Source: Cepaea nemoralis (lineage: Eukaryota; Mollusca; Gastropoda; Stylommatophora; Helicidae). Taken from it: a DNA stretch of 64,000 nt. The notes beneath the pieces are model-generated. The model saw only the letters and a list, made by a program, of their open reading frames with translations. It had not been told where the DNA came from and made no database searches. Positions within the stretch are counted from its first letter, which is position 1; each line of letters starts with the position of its first letter. A program made the translations under genes and the position numbers. This document shows positions 1-11,976 of the stretch, piece after piece. Location: the NCBI GenBank assembly GCA_014155875.1, contig JACEFZ010025059.1:178501-242500 (forward strand), in the 5' to 3' direction.

Positions 1-1105
1 CTCTGTTTTTCCCTGCGTCTATCGTTTACGTGGTCGGCCTCTTCCTCTGCTTCCCTCTGGTCTGTACGTCATTGCTTATTGTGGTATACTGCTAGTTGGT
101 AACCTACTTGCATGGCCAAACCATTTGACTTGCTGCCCTCTAATAAAATCTAGTGCAGCTACAACCCCCACTTTAGTCCTGATTTCTTCATTTCTGATCT
201 TATCTCTTCTTGATACATTGAGTATTCTTCTCAGGAATCTCATTTCTGTTGTTGTGATTTTTCTTTTATCTTTTTCTGTCATTGGCCAGGTTTGGCATTG
301 GTAACATAGAGTTGGTAGGAAGATTGTGTTGTAAAGTGCTTTCTTAGTAGTTATTGATACATGTTTGTTCTTTAGTATTGGTGCCATTTGTCCAATGAGT
401 TGCTTTGCCTTATTGCATCTATTTTCGATCTCGTCTTCTGATTTGGCATTTGATGATATTATATTTCCTAGGTACTTCAAACTCTTTATTTGTTTCAAGG
501 GATGTTCGTTTCGGTGAATCGTTGTTGCTTTTTCTTCTTTAGTTACAGTCATTACCTCTGTTTTACTTGTGCTAATTTTCATGTTATGTTCCCTACACAT
601 TTCATTTAGACTATTCATGTGGTCTTGTAATTCAGCTTCTGATTTTGCTTTTAGTGCTTGGTCATCCTCAATCAGGAGTTCTCTAATAGTTCTTCTTCTG
701 TGTTCTCCTCATGCGGTGTTTTTGTTATCTCTGTTTGGCTGGTTTCATTACATATGTTGTCTATATATGTTATGAACAAGAGAGCGGATAGGATACAACC
801 TTGTCGTACTCCGGAACGCATGGTGAAGGGTTCTGAGTGTCCTCCAGTAGCTCTCACTATGTATTCACTCTTGTTGTATAAGCTTCTACATAGGTTTGTT
901 AGATGTGTACTCACTACATATTATTTAAGGATTTCCCACAGTTTGTTTCTATCTACTCAATCAATTGCCTTTTCTTGGTCGACAAAGGCTAAGTAGAATG
1001 TTTTATTGAATTCGATTGATTTTTCTATAAGTTGTCAAAGCGCAAAAATGGCATCTGTGCTTCCTTTGTTTTTCCTAAATCCAAGTTGTGTTTCGCTTAG
1101 CTGGG
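1..1105 (-). pseudogene. LINE-A reverse transcriptase fragment (C-terminal part)
   Basis: This is the 3' part of a non-LTR retrotransposon polymerase, read on the minus strand and entering from outside the window. Near 800-830 the frame holds the RT motif GVRQGCILSALLF. Near 470-500 it has LKYLGNIISS, and near 100-260 it has the LINE C-terminal pattern FLRRILNVSRRDK followed by VKWFGHASRLP. The stretch at about 930-1080 reads as the N-terminal RT block (FVDQ-KA) in a frame broken by stops. Frameshifts and stops separate the two longest open stretches (76-618 and 672-914), so the copy is dead. No catalytic YADD/FADD box is preserved between them. It is cut at 1105 where the 3' end of a LINE-B1 copy begins. 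The family call (endonuclease-type LINE) is secure at superfamily level only. Confidence 0.75.
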
Positions 1106-2870
1106 GTTCTATCAATCAATCAATCATGTGCCATGCCGGAAAGCGTGGGCGGTCATGACTCGCCATTTCACTCGATCACCAGTGTCGTGGATCAGCTCAG
1201 TGTTCCTGTCTCGTCCATGCCATGTGGCCAAGCCATCCAGGTATTTTCCTCTCGGTCTTCCTCTTGGTCTGTTCCCCTCGATCTTGCCAGTTGTCACCAA
1301 GTTCTCCAATCCATTTCTTCTCATAACATGTCCAAACAATTTTGACTGTCTACGTCTAATTTCTCTAATCAGTCTACAATGTTCATTTGTCTCCTGTAGT
1401 ACTTGGTCATTGGTTTTTCTGTCTGTCCATGGTATTCTTTGCATTTTCCTCAGAAACCACATTTCTGCAGCCATCAGATGCTTTTCAGCTTGACTGCTCA
1501 TTGTCCAAGTTTCACATCCATACAAAAGAACAAGCTCTATGTATCCTCTCAACACTCTTTTTCTCGTTTCAATTGACATCTTTTTATTGGTCAGAATGTT
1601 TTTCATCTTGCTAAAGGCTACTTTCGCCATGGCGATTCTTGTTCTAATCTCTTCAAGACATCTCCCATCAGATGTTATAACTGTTCCAAGATAATTGTAC
1701 CGATTCACTTGTTGAAGAATATTTCCATTTACTTGTATATTACATTGTGGCACTTCTTCCTTCCTACTGACGACTATAACCTGAGTCTTTTTACAATTTA
1801 ATTCTAACCCCAGTTGCTCACTGTGTACAACAACCGCATCTATTAATTGTTGCAGGTCCTGCGCATTGTCTGCAATTAATACTGTATATCTGTCAATATG
1901 GGTTCTATAGTAGTTCGTAATCTTTTCTCAAGAATTTTGCAAAATATTTTCCCAGTATGACTCAACAGTAAAATGCCTCTGTATTGTGTGCAGTCTCTTT
2001 GCTGCCTTTGTTTTTCTAAATTGGGATAATTATGGCGTTTCCACAGTGTCGTGGTGTCTGTTGTTCTACTCAAACATTGTGGAATATTCTATGTAGCCAT
2101 ACAGTACCTACTTCTTTTGCTGCTTTAATTAGTTCATATCGTATTTCATCTTGTCCCGGTGATTTGTTCAATGAGGCTATTCTGACGGCTTCTATAATTT
2201 CTTCTTTCAGTATGTCTGGTTCTAGTTCTTCGGTGGCATCTGTGTCGGTTTCTTGAATTCCTATCACATCTGATAGGGTGTTGAGAAGTTGTTCGAAGTA
2301 CTGTTTCCATCTTATTAGGATTTGTTTTTGTTCAGTTATTGGTTCTCCATTTTTGCTGTTAATTATTTCAGTTGGGTCAAGGGGTTTTCCTCTGGTTCTT
2401 ATTGCACTTATCTTTTTGTACAAGTGTCTAGTAGCCGCCTTGTAGTTTTTATTTAGGGTTTCTCCATACTCCTCCCAGTCTTTTTGTTTTTCTCTCTTTG
2501 CTACTCTATTCACGTGTCTTCCTCGCTATTCTATATTCTATGTAACCGCATTCCTGTTTGCTCTTCGACCACTTGTTATATATATTTTTCCTTTTTGGTT
2601 TTTACAGCTTTCTTTACTTCTGCGTTCCACCAACTTGTTATTTTCTTTACCCGAGTTTTACTTTTTGTTTGTTTGTTGGGTGTTTCCACATGTTATTTTT
2701 GCAGTATTTAAAATGCTTGACTTGAACATCTCCCTTTCTTCTTCCATTGTCTTTCTATCTATAGGTAATTTTACAAAGATTTAAGTTTGTTCTTTTAAAG
2801 CCTCGTCTTTGAGGTTTTTTTTTAAGTTTTCTGATTCGCAGGGCATGTATTTTTCCTGGTCTTTGCTTTC
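1106..2870 (-). pseudogene. LINE-B1 copy 1, 5'-truncated and internally deleted
   Basis: This is a minus-strand LINE copy. The 3' end at 1106-1123 carries a short (TGAT)n-like tail. 1124-1753 encodes the RT C-terminus (YNYLGTVITSDGRC, LYGCETWT, LFGHVMRRNGLENLVTTGK, RGRPRGKYLDGL) and ends HAFRHGT. 2070-2513 encodes the N-terminal RT side with the KSPGQDEI motif, and about 2514-2870 the linker that precedes it. The segment carrying the catalytic YADD box is missing. At about 1885 the reading jumps from the early RT block directly to the region just after YADD, so a few hundred residues have been deleted. Further frameshifts separate 1876-2073 from 2070-2513. The endonuclease domain is absent, as expected for a 5' truncation. 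It is related to the B2 copy at 5066-7947, sharing the GHVMRR, TTGKIEG and RHGT signatures. Confidence 0.8.
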
Positions 2871-3324
2871 TTCTACTGATGGTTCGTAACAAAGACAGTC
2901 TACGATGTGGTTTCGTCGAGTGCGGACCATGTCAAGTTCTAGAGTTGCGGCCAAAAGTGTGCCACTATTTTCTGTTAGTTATGTGTTTACTAGAATGTGG
3001 AATATCTGATGGTATATATGTGATATGTCCATGCTATAGTAATGTGATGAATATAGTAACAAAACCCTAAATTCGAGTTTGAGTTGCATTTTTATAGGAG
3101 AGCAGAGTTGTGGTAAATAGTAAGTTGGCGTACTTTGTGTGGAATGGCAGAGTCTAACAATCAGTACAGTAAAGTGCAGAGAAGAAACCACGGTGGCGAC
3201 TTGATGATGATGATAGTACAACTAATACTCCTAGACATCAGATCTGCACACCACATAAATAGTTGCGCTTAGACAACAGAGCGGACAGTCGCGCAAATGT
3301 ACAATTAAGCCCAAGAGTCGCTGT
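2871..3324. other. Unassigned spacer
   Basis: No gene or recognisable repeat was seen. Short open frames on both strands have no motif I recognise. The stretch separates two LINE-B1 fragments of the same orientation. Confidence 0.4.
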
Positions 3325-4000
3325 GTGGCACCTGTAGTACTTGGTCATTGGTTTTTCTGTCTGTCCATGGTATTCTTTTCATTCTCCCCAGAAACCACAT
3401 TTCTACAGCCATCAGATGTTTTTCAGCTTGACTGCCCGTTGTCCAAGTTTCGCATCCATACAAAAGTACAGGCTCTATGTATCCCCTCAACACTTTTTTT
3501 CTCGGTTAAATTGACATCTTTTTATTGGTCAGTATGTTTTTTATCTTGCTAAAGGCTACCTTCGCATGGCGATTCTTGTTCTAATCTCTTCAAGGCATCT
3601 CCAATCAGATGTTATTACTGTTCCGAGATAATTGTATCTATTCACTTGTTGAAGAATATTCCCATTTACTTGTATATTACATTGTGGTACTTCTTTCTCC
3701 CTAGTGACGATCATAATCTGTGTGTTATTACAATTTAATTCTAACCCCAGTTGTTCACTGTGTGCAACAACCGCATCTACTAATTGTTGCAGATCCTGAT
3801 CATTGTTTGCAATTAATACTGAATCATCTGCATATCTAATGTTATTGATATTTCGTCCTCCAATGATGATTCCATTTATATATTCTACATTTATGAAACT
3901 ATTTTTACTGTATAGGGAAAAAAGATGTGGAGACACTACACATCCCTGTCTCACACCTCTTTTAATAGGTTGATATTGTCCCACTTCATTATCAATCCTT
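3325..4000 (-). pseudogene. LINE-B1 copy 2, RT core fragment
   Basis: This is a second minus-strand fragment of the B1 family, closely similar to 1106-1753 over their overlap. It retains what copy 1 lost: KRGVRQGCVVSPHLFSLYS near 3910-3970 and the catalytic YADD box at 3823-3834, followed by LIANNDQDLQQLVDAVV. It then continues through the YLGTVITSDWRC block to LYGCETWT and ends abruptly at about 3325, before the GHVMRR region. The 3' end is therefore missing, which is unusual for a simple LINE 5' truncation and implies a later deletion or rearrangement. A frameshift near 3500-3556 separates the two open stretches. At 4000 it abuts the (TAG)n tail of LINE-C. Confidence 0.8.
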
Positions 4001-4204
<204 letters not shown>

Positions 4205-4830
4205 GGCGTAGGCCTCTTTCAGTCCTATGGTACTATAGAGTTGTGCCACTGGGGAGATACCTGGCAGCACCGGTGGTGACTGTATAGTCCAATGCGAGAG
4301 TGACAATCTCTGTCACAGTTTCCGCATCTGTAAGACGAGGCAGGTCCCACAGTAAGTGACTGCATTTATGCCGGTGTCTCCTATCCTCAGTTTGTTGGAT
4401 CAGATTGCGCTCAAAGAGCTCCAGTCCGTTTCGTACATCTCTTCTCCAGGAACATCTGTCTGTTGTAACTCTTTCCCACGTGTCTGGATCTATGCCAAGG
4501 GTTTTCATATCTTGTTTACACACATCTCTATATCGCATTTGGGGTCTTCCGGTTGGCCTCTTCCCTGTGGCTAATTCTCCGTATGGGAGATCTTTGAGAA
4601 TACGTTCATCCTCCATTCGAGATACGTGGCCCAGCCACCGGAGGCGTCTCTGCTTGAGGAGGGAGTGCGCTGTGGTAATATCTGCTCTTTCAAGCCCATG
4701 TTTGTTTGTTATGTGGTCTTTCCACGATATGCCCAGGATACGTCTCAGCCATCTCATATGGAAGGAATTCAACTTTCTTTCCTGTCATGAGTACAAAGTC
4801 CAGGATTCAGACCCATAGAGTAGTGTTCTA
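4205..4830 (-). pseudogene. LINE-C 3' end with C-terminal zinc-finger motif
   Basis: This is a 5'-truncated LINE on the minus strand. The main frame (4772 down to about 4350) gives MRWLRRILGISWKDHITN, LRWLGHVSRM and ATGKRPTGRPQMRYRD, the conserved C-terminal region of endonuclease-type LINE polymerases. Near 4290-4350 a shifted frame reads CGNCDRDCHSRIGLYSHH, the cysteine/histidine finger that usually closes these proteins. A single frameshift therefore separates the finger from the RT part. A stop follows, then the sequence runs directly into the (TAG)n tract that served as its tail. Upstream it ends at about 4830 next to a short (AT)n run. BovB/RTE-like is my best guess. Confidence 0.75.
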
Positions 4831-5065
4831 ACAATATATATATATATGGACAACTCTGCAGCTGAGCAGGGCAGGGCACTCACTTGTCCTTACAGTCGGA
4901 AATGGCTGTCAAAGGCAGAGGTAAAAGACCACCATGTGGATGTGGAAGGCAAGGGGAAACCACCACATTATCTTCCCAAGACTTCATGGCAAAACATAAA
5001 TCAAAGTTAGTGAAGGACGTTAATGGCTGTCTTAGGGCATCCTCGTCCGGTAGGGACAGTCATGA

Positions 5066-7947
5066 GCCACAGGTGACACCAGACCGTCACCAGGTACTGA
5101 TGGCAAAATCATAACTAAAATAAATAAATTTAGAGTAGGAACATGGAATGTTAGGACATTAAATGAGCTAGGAAAGTTGACTAATGTTCTAGGAGAGATG
5201 GATAGCATGAAAATGAATATACTAGGCGTTAGTGAGATGAGATGGAAGGGATCGGGCAAAATTATAGCTGACAATCATACAATAATTTATTCTGGAGGGG
5301 ATACACATGAAAAAGGTGTAGGAATAATATTAGACAAAAAAACAGCCAAGTCAATTAATGGATACTGGTGTATTTCAGATAGAGTTATTATGGTAAAAAT
5401 CAAAGGCAAACCAATAGACATAAATATTATACAAGTATATGCACCAACAGCAAGCAGTAGTGATGAAGAAATACAACACTTTTACGACGAAATAGAAATG
5501 GCGATGGCTCAAATTGGATCACAAGAAATAAAAATAATACTTGGTGATTTTAATGCAAAAGTAGGAAAGGGAAAAATGGAGGATGTAGTGGGGAATTATG
5601 GTTTAGGTACAAGAAATGAAAGAGGGGAAAAGCTAATAGAATGGGCAAATATCAATGAGATGATAATTGGAAACACATGGTTTAAACACCATAAAAGACG
5701 ACTGTACACATGGATAAGCCCTGATAAGAAAACACGCAACCAAATTGACTACATACTAATTAATAAAAGATTTAGAAATGCTTTAATTAATGTAAAGACA
5801 ATGCCTGGTGCTGACTGTAATAGTGATCATGTACCACTATGTGGACAAATAAAAGTAAGATTAAAGAGAGGGGAAAAAATGGTTAAGAACATGAGACTTA
5901 ATAAAGAGGTTCTGAAAATAGATAAAGAAATGCAAGAACAATACAGAGTGACTGTGAAAAATAGGTACAATGCAATAACTAAAATACAGAGTATAGATGA
6001 ACAATGGGAAATGTTAAGGGACTCCATTCATCAAACTAGCAAAGAAGTATTACCGGAGAGAGGCAAAATAGCTAAGAAAAAATGGATGAATGAAGATATC
6101 TTAAAACTGATGGACAAAAGAAAACAGAGTAAAAATGACAAACAAGAATACGCTAAGATAAATAAAGAAATAAAAGATAAATGTGGGAAGGCTAAAGAAA
6201 GTTGGTTAAACGAGCAATGCAAAAAAATTGAATTAAATTCCATTAAAGATACAAAAAATATGCACAGACAAATCAGTGAGCTTACAGGAAGAAAAATAAG
6301 AATAAATACAGGGTGTTTGAAATCAAAAACAGGAAAGATAATATTAGAGGAAGATGCTATAATGAAGAGGTGGAATGAGTATATAAGAGAATTATATGAA
6401 GGAGAAAGGGGAGAATTAACAGAAGATAGTAACTTAGAAGGTCCACCTATTCTGAAAGAAGAAGTCGCTGACGCTATGAAACGTATGAAGAAAGGAAAAA
6501 CAGCTGGGCCAGATGAAATCACAATAGAAGAATTAGAAGTATTGGGAGAATTTGGAGTAGATATATTAACCAAAATGTTGAATGATATTTACAGCAGTGG
6601 ATATTTACCCAGTGATATGCTGAAATCTTTATTTATAGCTATACCAAAAAGACCAGGAGCAATTGATTGTGAAGATTTCGTACAATTAACCTTATAAACC
6701 ATATCACTAAGCTTCTACTCAGAATCATAATGAGAAGAATCAAAAAGAAAATAAAAATGGAAATTAGTGAAGAACAGTATGGATTTGTGGAAGGAAAGGG
6801 CACAAACAATGCAATTTATACATTACGGACACTAATAGAAAGGTCAATAGAGAAACAGAGAGACATATATTTGTGCTTCATAGATTATACTAAGGCATTT
6901 GATAAAGTAAAACATGATGAACTGATTAAAATGTTGGAAGATATCAACATTGATGGAAAAGATTTAAGAATAATAAAGAATGTTTACTGGAACCAAGTAG
7001 CAGCAATTAAAATGGGAAATAAAGAGGGTAGTTACGAACAGATAAAGCTAGGAGTACGACAAGGGTGTGTCTTGTCACCAGATCTTTTCTCCCTGTATAG
7101 CGAAGTAATAATGAGAGAGATCAAAGAGATGCCAGGAATACTAGTTGGAGGTTATAATATAAATAATATACGCTATGCAGATGACACAGTATTGGTGGCG
7201 GATAATTCAACAGACCTACAACAATTATTAGACGTTGTAGTAACAGAGAGTGCAAGGAAAGGACTCTCCTTGAATATCAAGAAAACAGTAACAATGGTAA
7301 TATCAAAGAAAATGGTGACACCAAAATGTGACATAGAAATAGAAGGGAAAATCCTTAACCAAGTTGATAATTTTAGATACCTAGGGGCATTTATAACATC
7401 AGATGGAAGATGTACAACAGAGATTAGGAGTAGAATAGGGCAGGCAAAAGCCGCTTTTCAGAAAATGAAGAGTATCTTATGCAATAAGTCACTATCACTG
7501 AATGTAAGAAAGAGAGTGCTGAAATGCTATGTAGAACCAGTTTTGCTGTATGGCAGTGAATCTTGGAACGTAAATGAACAAATTAAGAAGAAATTAGAAG
7601 CAACAGAGATGTGGTTCCTGAGACGAATGTTGCGAATTCCTTGGACTGCCAGAGTAACTAACGACGACTGCCTGAAACAGGCTAATGAAACTAGAACATT
7701 ATATACAACAATAAGACAGAGACAAACATCTTTCTTCGGTCACGTGATGAGAAGAGAGGCATTGGAGAACATCGTAACAACTGGAAAGATCGAGGGGAAG
7801 AGAGGCAGAGGTAGACCAAGAGAAGTGATGCTGGATGGATTGAGACGGTGGCATGGAAGAATATCAGCACCAGAGTTGATCCAGAAAACCAAAGACCGAG
7901 ATCTATGGAGAGCCATGAACGCCTACGCCAGCCGGCACGGCACTTGA
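5066..7947 (+). pseudogene. LINE-B2 endonuclease/reverse transcriptase, one frameshift
   Basis: This is a polyprotein that would nick target DNA and reverse-transcribe the element RNA. The exonuclease/endonuclease/phosphatase (EEP) domain begins FRVGTWNVRTLNELGKL at 5129 and contains GVSEMRW, IIQVYAPTA, IILGDFNAKVGKG and the catalytic SDH near 5821-5830. The RT follows: KTAGPDEIT, DYTKAFDKV, LGVRQGCVLSPDLFSLYSE and the catalytic YADD at 7174-7185. The C-terminus is YGSESWN, FFGHVMRREALENIVTTGK and ends SRHGT. The frame is open back to 5066 but has no ATG before the EEP start, so the true start is unclear. One base is missing near 6676-6679: the frame shifts from GAT-TTC to TTT-CGT, splitting the protein inside RT. 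No other disabling change was seen, so the copy is young. Confidence 0.85.
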
Positions 7948-7956
7948 TGATGATGA

Positions 7957-8051
<95 letters not shown>
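7948..8051. repeat. (TGA)n then (TA)n tail
   Basis: A few TGA units followed by about 90 bp of pure TA. It forms the 3' tail of LINE-B2. Confidence 0.95.
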
Positions 8052-8053
<2 letters not shown>

Positions 8054-8280
8054 GCCTGTGTAGGGTCATAGCTTCCTCTTCATTCTTCTCTACCTCTCTT
8101 TCTTGTCCACGTGTCTAGGTATGCTATTATCAGGTTTTCTAGGTGAATGTCCAATCCAGTGCCAGTGTCTTTCCCTATCCATCTCACCTGTTTGAATTGG
8201 CTAAATAAGTGTACCACGAGCGGAGTTTTTAATCCTCCCTCTTCTGCCTTTTTTGCAGTCTTTTGGTGAACATCTTCATA
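8052..8280. other. Unassigned spacer
   Basis: Nothing recognised. It contains a short open frame on the minus strand with no motif. Confidence 0.4.
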
Positions 8281-8612
8281 CTGCAGAAGAAAACAATACT
8301 GCCGATACTGTTCAGAAAAAAAAAACAATGATGCCAAAACTGTTCAGAAGAAAACAATGATGCCAAAGCTGTTCAGAAGAAAACAATGACGCCAAAACTG
8401 TTCAGAAGAAAACAATGATGCCAAAACTGTTCAGAAGAAAACAATGATGCCAAAACTGTTCAGAAGATAACAATGATGCTAAAACTGTTCAGAAGAAAAC
8501 AATGATGCCAAAACTGTTCAGAATAAAACAATGATGCCAATACGGTTCAGAATAAAACAATGATGCCAATACTGTACGGAAGAAAATAATGATGCCAATA
8601 CTGTTTACAAAA
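8281..8612. repeat. 29-bp tandem array
   Basis: About eleven copies of a 29-bp unit built on TGTTCAGAAGAAAACAATGA, with successive starts at 8341, 8370 and 8399. The outer copies are more diverged than the central ones. No spacers differ between units, so this is a minisatellite and not a CRISPR array. Confidence 0.9.
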
Positions 8613-8738
8613 ATATAAAGTTAGTTGCCGGATCTTTACCCAGCATTATTTGACTGCTTGCGATTTTCTAGGCTATATTACGTTAAGGGCCGATGCTCAT
8701 GTCATTGTGAGAATCAGCAAGGATAGACCCCATTAAGT

Positions 8739-10232
8739 AACATCTGTCAATATGGGAAACAAAGAGTAACATCTGTCAATATGGGAAAACAATGAGTAAC
8801 ATCTGTCAATATGGGAAACAAAGAGTAACATCTGTCAATATGGGAAAACAATGAGTAACATCTGTCAATATGGGAAAACAATGAGTAACATCTGTCAATA
8901 TGGGAAACAAAGAGTAACATCTGTCAATATGGGAAACAAAGAGTAACATCTGTCAATATGGGAAAACAAAGAGTAACATCTGTCAATATGGGAAAACAAT
9001 GAGTAACATCTGTCAATATGGGAAACAAAGAGTAACATCTGTCAATATGGGAAAACAATGAGTAACATCTGTCAATATGGGAAACAAAGAGTAACATCTG
9101 TCAATATGGAAAACAAAAAGTAACATCTGTCAATGTGGAAAACAATGAGTAACATCTGTCAATATGGCAAACAATGAGTAACATCTGTCAATATGGGAAA
9201 ACAATGAGTAACATCTGTCAATATGGGAAAACAATGAGTAACATCTGTCAATATGGGAAAACGATGAGTAACATCTGTCAATATGGGAAAACAATGAGTA
9301 ACATCTGTCAATATGGGAAAACAATGAATAACATCTGTCAGTATGGGAAAACAATGAGTAACATCTGTCAGTATGGGAAAACAATGAGTAACATCTGTCA
9401 ATATGGGAAACAAGGAGTAACATCTGTCAATATGGGAAAACAATGAGTAACATCTGTCAGTATGGGAAAACAATGAGTAACATCTGTCAATATTGGAAAG
9501 CAATGAGTAACATCTGGCAATATGGGAAAACAATGGGTAACATCTGGCATATTGGAAAGCAATGAGCAACATCTGTCAATATGGAAAACAATGAGTAACA
9601 TCTGTCAATATTGGAAAACAATGAGTAACATCTGTCAATATGGAAAACAATGAGTAACGTCTGTCAATATTGGAGAACAATGAGTAACATCTGTCAGTAT
9701 GGGAAAACAATGGGTAACATCTGTCAATATGGGAAACAAAGAGTAACATCTGTCAATATGGGAAAACAATGAGTAACATCTGTCAATATGGGAAAACAAT
9801 GGGTAACATCTGGCAATATGGGAAAACAATGGGTACACATCTGGCATATTGGAAAGCAATGAGTAATATCTGGCATATCGGAAAGCAATGAGTAATATCT
9901 GGCATATTGGAAAGCAATGAGTAATATCTGGCATATTGGAAAGCAATGAGTAACATCTGGCATATTGGAAAGCAATGAGTAATATCTGGCAATATGGAAA
10001 GCAATGAGTAACATCTGGCATATTGGAAAGCAATGAGTAATATCTGTCAATATGGAAAACAATGAGTAACATCTGGCATATTGGAAAGCAATGAGTAATA
10101 TCTGTCAATATGGAAAACAATGAGTAACATCTGGCATATTGGAAAGCAATGAGTAATATCTGTCAATATGGAAAACAATGGGTAACATCTGGCATATTGG
10201 AAAGCAATGAGTAACATCTGTCAATATGGGAA
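8739..10232. repeat. About 30-bp minisatellite, 1.5 kb
   Basis: Roughly fifty copies of a unit around GAGTAACATCTGTCAATATG, 28-30 bp long depending on the run of A and G residues. The first part uses the unit with TCTGTCAATATGGG. From about 9840 a variant with CTGGCATATTGGAAAGCAAT takes over, and near 10008-10200 the two alternate as a dimer of about 59 bp. Because 30 is divisible by three, long repetitive frames appear on both strands; they are not genes. Confidence 0.95.
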
Positions 10233-10823
10233 ACAATCACAACCGGAACAAATATACACGAAGGCAGATTCTTTGGGGCGTAAACAAATAGACTTTATAG
10301 AAAATAGTAACCCATAAATAGAGGGAAAAATAAAACTAACTTCAAAGAAATACCTGCGAGAAACAAGTAAAAACCTTAAAGAAATATGTCGGTAGTAACA
10401 AAATATTCCTTAATGAATCAATATTAATTCAATCCGTTAACAACAAATATAAATCACAAACAGAATAAACTAACATCATACATAATGCCAGCAAGAAACA
10501 ATATAAAAATGTAATGGAATTGCAGAAGTGCAAGCAAAAATCTGACAGATATAATTGGCAAATACACAAGTGAGAGGATAATTTTTATCCTACAAGAAGC
10601 ACTTTGAAAGCCCCCCCCCCCCTTTCCCCCCACCTAAGGGACATACTATGCTGGATAATGGTAGACAAAATAGCAAACAATGGCGGGCATGGCATTTATA
10701 CATACTTCATAAAATGTAGAATATAATTATCCGGGAATCGTTTAGAATAGCTAACTTGAACGGAAGATTTGGAAGGGAGTAGTATTACTTTAGCTAGTGT
10801 AGCAGCGAAAGTAGAAAATATTA
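10233..10823. other. Unassigned A/T-rich spacer
   Basis: No gene was seen. It contains a poly-C run at about 10611-10630. Confidence 0.4.
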
Positions 10824-11646
10824 CGAGGGGAAGTCAATAAGTAAGTCACAAATGGCTGTAGAAAAATAACTAAATAAGATAACAACATGAAACCAGTTTA
10901 TTTTTATACATATATTGTCCCTTTATTTCTCAACATAATTTCCACCAACCTGATGCACTTATCCTATCGTTTTATCAGTCCTCCCAAACCGGCTGAATAG
11001 AACTGCGTGCTCTGTTTTCTAAACCACGTTTTCACTTCACAATCAACTTCGGTGTTATCGCGAAATGTCTCCCGCCAAGGTGAGTTGTCAGTGGACCAAA
11101 ACGGTGGAAATCTCTAGGAGCTTAGTCGGGGCTGTAAGGTGGATGTTCCAGAACTTCCCACCTTTGTTGGTTAATTTTCTCCCGAGTTAATCAAGCCGCA
11201 CGTGGTCTGGCATTGTCATGAAGAAGCAACACTCCTCTAGTCAGCAGTCCTGGACGTTTTCTTCGAATTGCATCATGAAGCATCGATAGAACGTCACAGT
11301 GACAAAAAGCGAAGAACGATGTTTTCTACCCAGCTATGCACCGCTTTACGGGACAAACATTTGTCAGCATAAACAGGAAGCATTTCCTTATGAATGTCGT
11401 TTGCAGACAGTCCTTTTGCCCACAAATAACGCACAACTGCACGTTGCTCTTTGGCTGTACACTCCGTAAGTACAGTCGCTATTTTGTTTATGCGCTACGC
11501 ATGCGCATGATACACCTAGCGCCACCTGACGAACGGGAATATAAAGTTCGATGTTGCTGTCACCTAATGACACTTATAGAAAAAAACCAACTACATTCAC
11601 CTGCCATCCCACAGAACTGTGTGACTTACTTATTGACTCGCCCGCG
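10824..11646 (-). mobile_element. Internally deleted mariner-like transposon
   Basis: The ends are inverted repeats. The left end contains AGTCAATAAGTAAGTCACA (10831-10849), and the reverse complement of the right end contains the same core, GAGTCAATAAGTAAGTCACA. Both ends are flanked by TA (10822-10823 and 11647-11648), the target duplication of the Tc1/mariner superfamily. The minus strand carries two transposase pieces. Near 11340-11460 is a helix-turn-helix block reading AVVRYLWAKGLSANDIHKEM. Near 11060-11250 is the catalytic half with LLLHDNARPRAA and LEHPPYSPD, which holds two of the three DDE/DDD acidic residues. The DNA between them that should carry the first catalytic aspartate is missing. 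At 823 bp against about 1.2-1.3 kb for intact mariners, plus several stops, the copy cannot encode a transposase. Confidence 0.85.
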
Positions 11647-11648
11647 TA

Positions 11649-11976
11649 TTATGTACTGTACAAATGAATATATCAGGATATGATCTTATATCATTACACG
11701 GGAAAATAAACCTGAAGACTATTCTTGAGGACACGGTCTCTCAACTCGTACCATGGGGAGGAAAAGCATTTACCACTCAGGGAACTTCATTCAAGCCATT
11801 CACCTAATCATTTTACATGTTGTACATAAAATAAGTCACGGACCCTTTGTCACACCTAAAGCTTTTTGGGCATATTGTGCTCGACCAATATTTTTATAGA
11901 ACAATCGGCACTCGATGGGTGATGTGGTGAGTGTCAGGCTGCCCGCCTTTACTTCTCAGGAGATTCCCTGAAACCC
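11649..11976. other. Unassigned spacer
   Basis: Nothing recognised between the mariner and the foldback element. Confidence 0.4.

Larger units (their letters stand above)
4850..8051 (+). mobile_element. Near full-length LINE-B2 (endonuclease + RT) with microsatellite tail
   Basis: This is a plus-strand non-LTR retrotransposon. A leader of about 200 bp (4850-5065) contains a small open frame at 4884-5114 with no known motif. The endonuclease-RT reading frame follows at 5066-7947. The 3' UTR is essentially absent, as in RTE-type elements: the stop codon TGA at 7945-7947 runs straight into TGA repeats and then (TA)n to 8051. No target-site duplication could be identified because the tail is simple sequence and the 5' boundary is uncertain. 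Confidence 0.8.

Noticed and set aside
7848..8063. Short protein ending in Tyr-Ile repeats
   Set aside because: It is an alternate frame of the LINE-B2 3' end read through the (TA)n tail.
9130..10120. Long open frames encoding repeated peptides (ICQYGKTMSN and DRCYSLFSH types)
   Set aside because: They arise because the minisatellite period is a multiple of three. They exist on both strands and have no start context or other support.
8281..10232. Regular 29-30-bp repeats as a CRISPR-like array
   Set aside because: There are no unique spacers; the repeat itself is contiguous. The setting is a eukaryotic retroelement-rich region.
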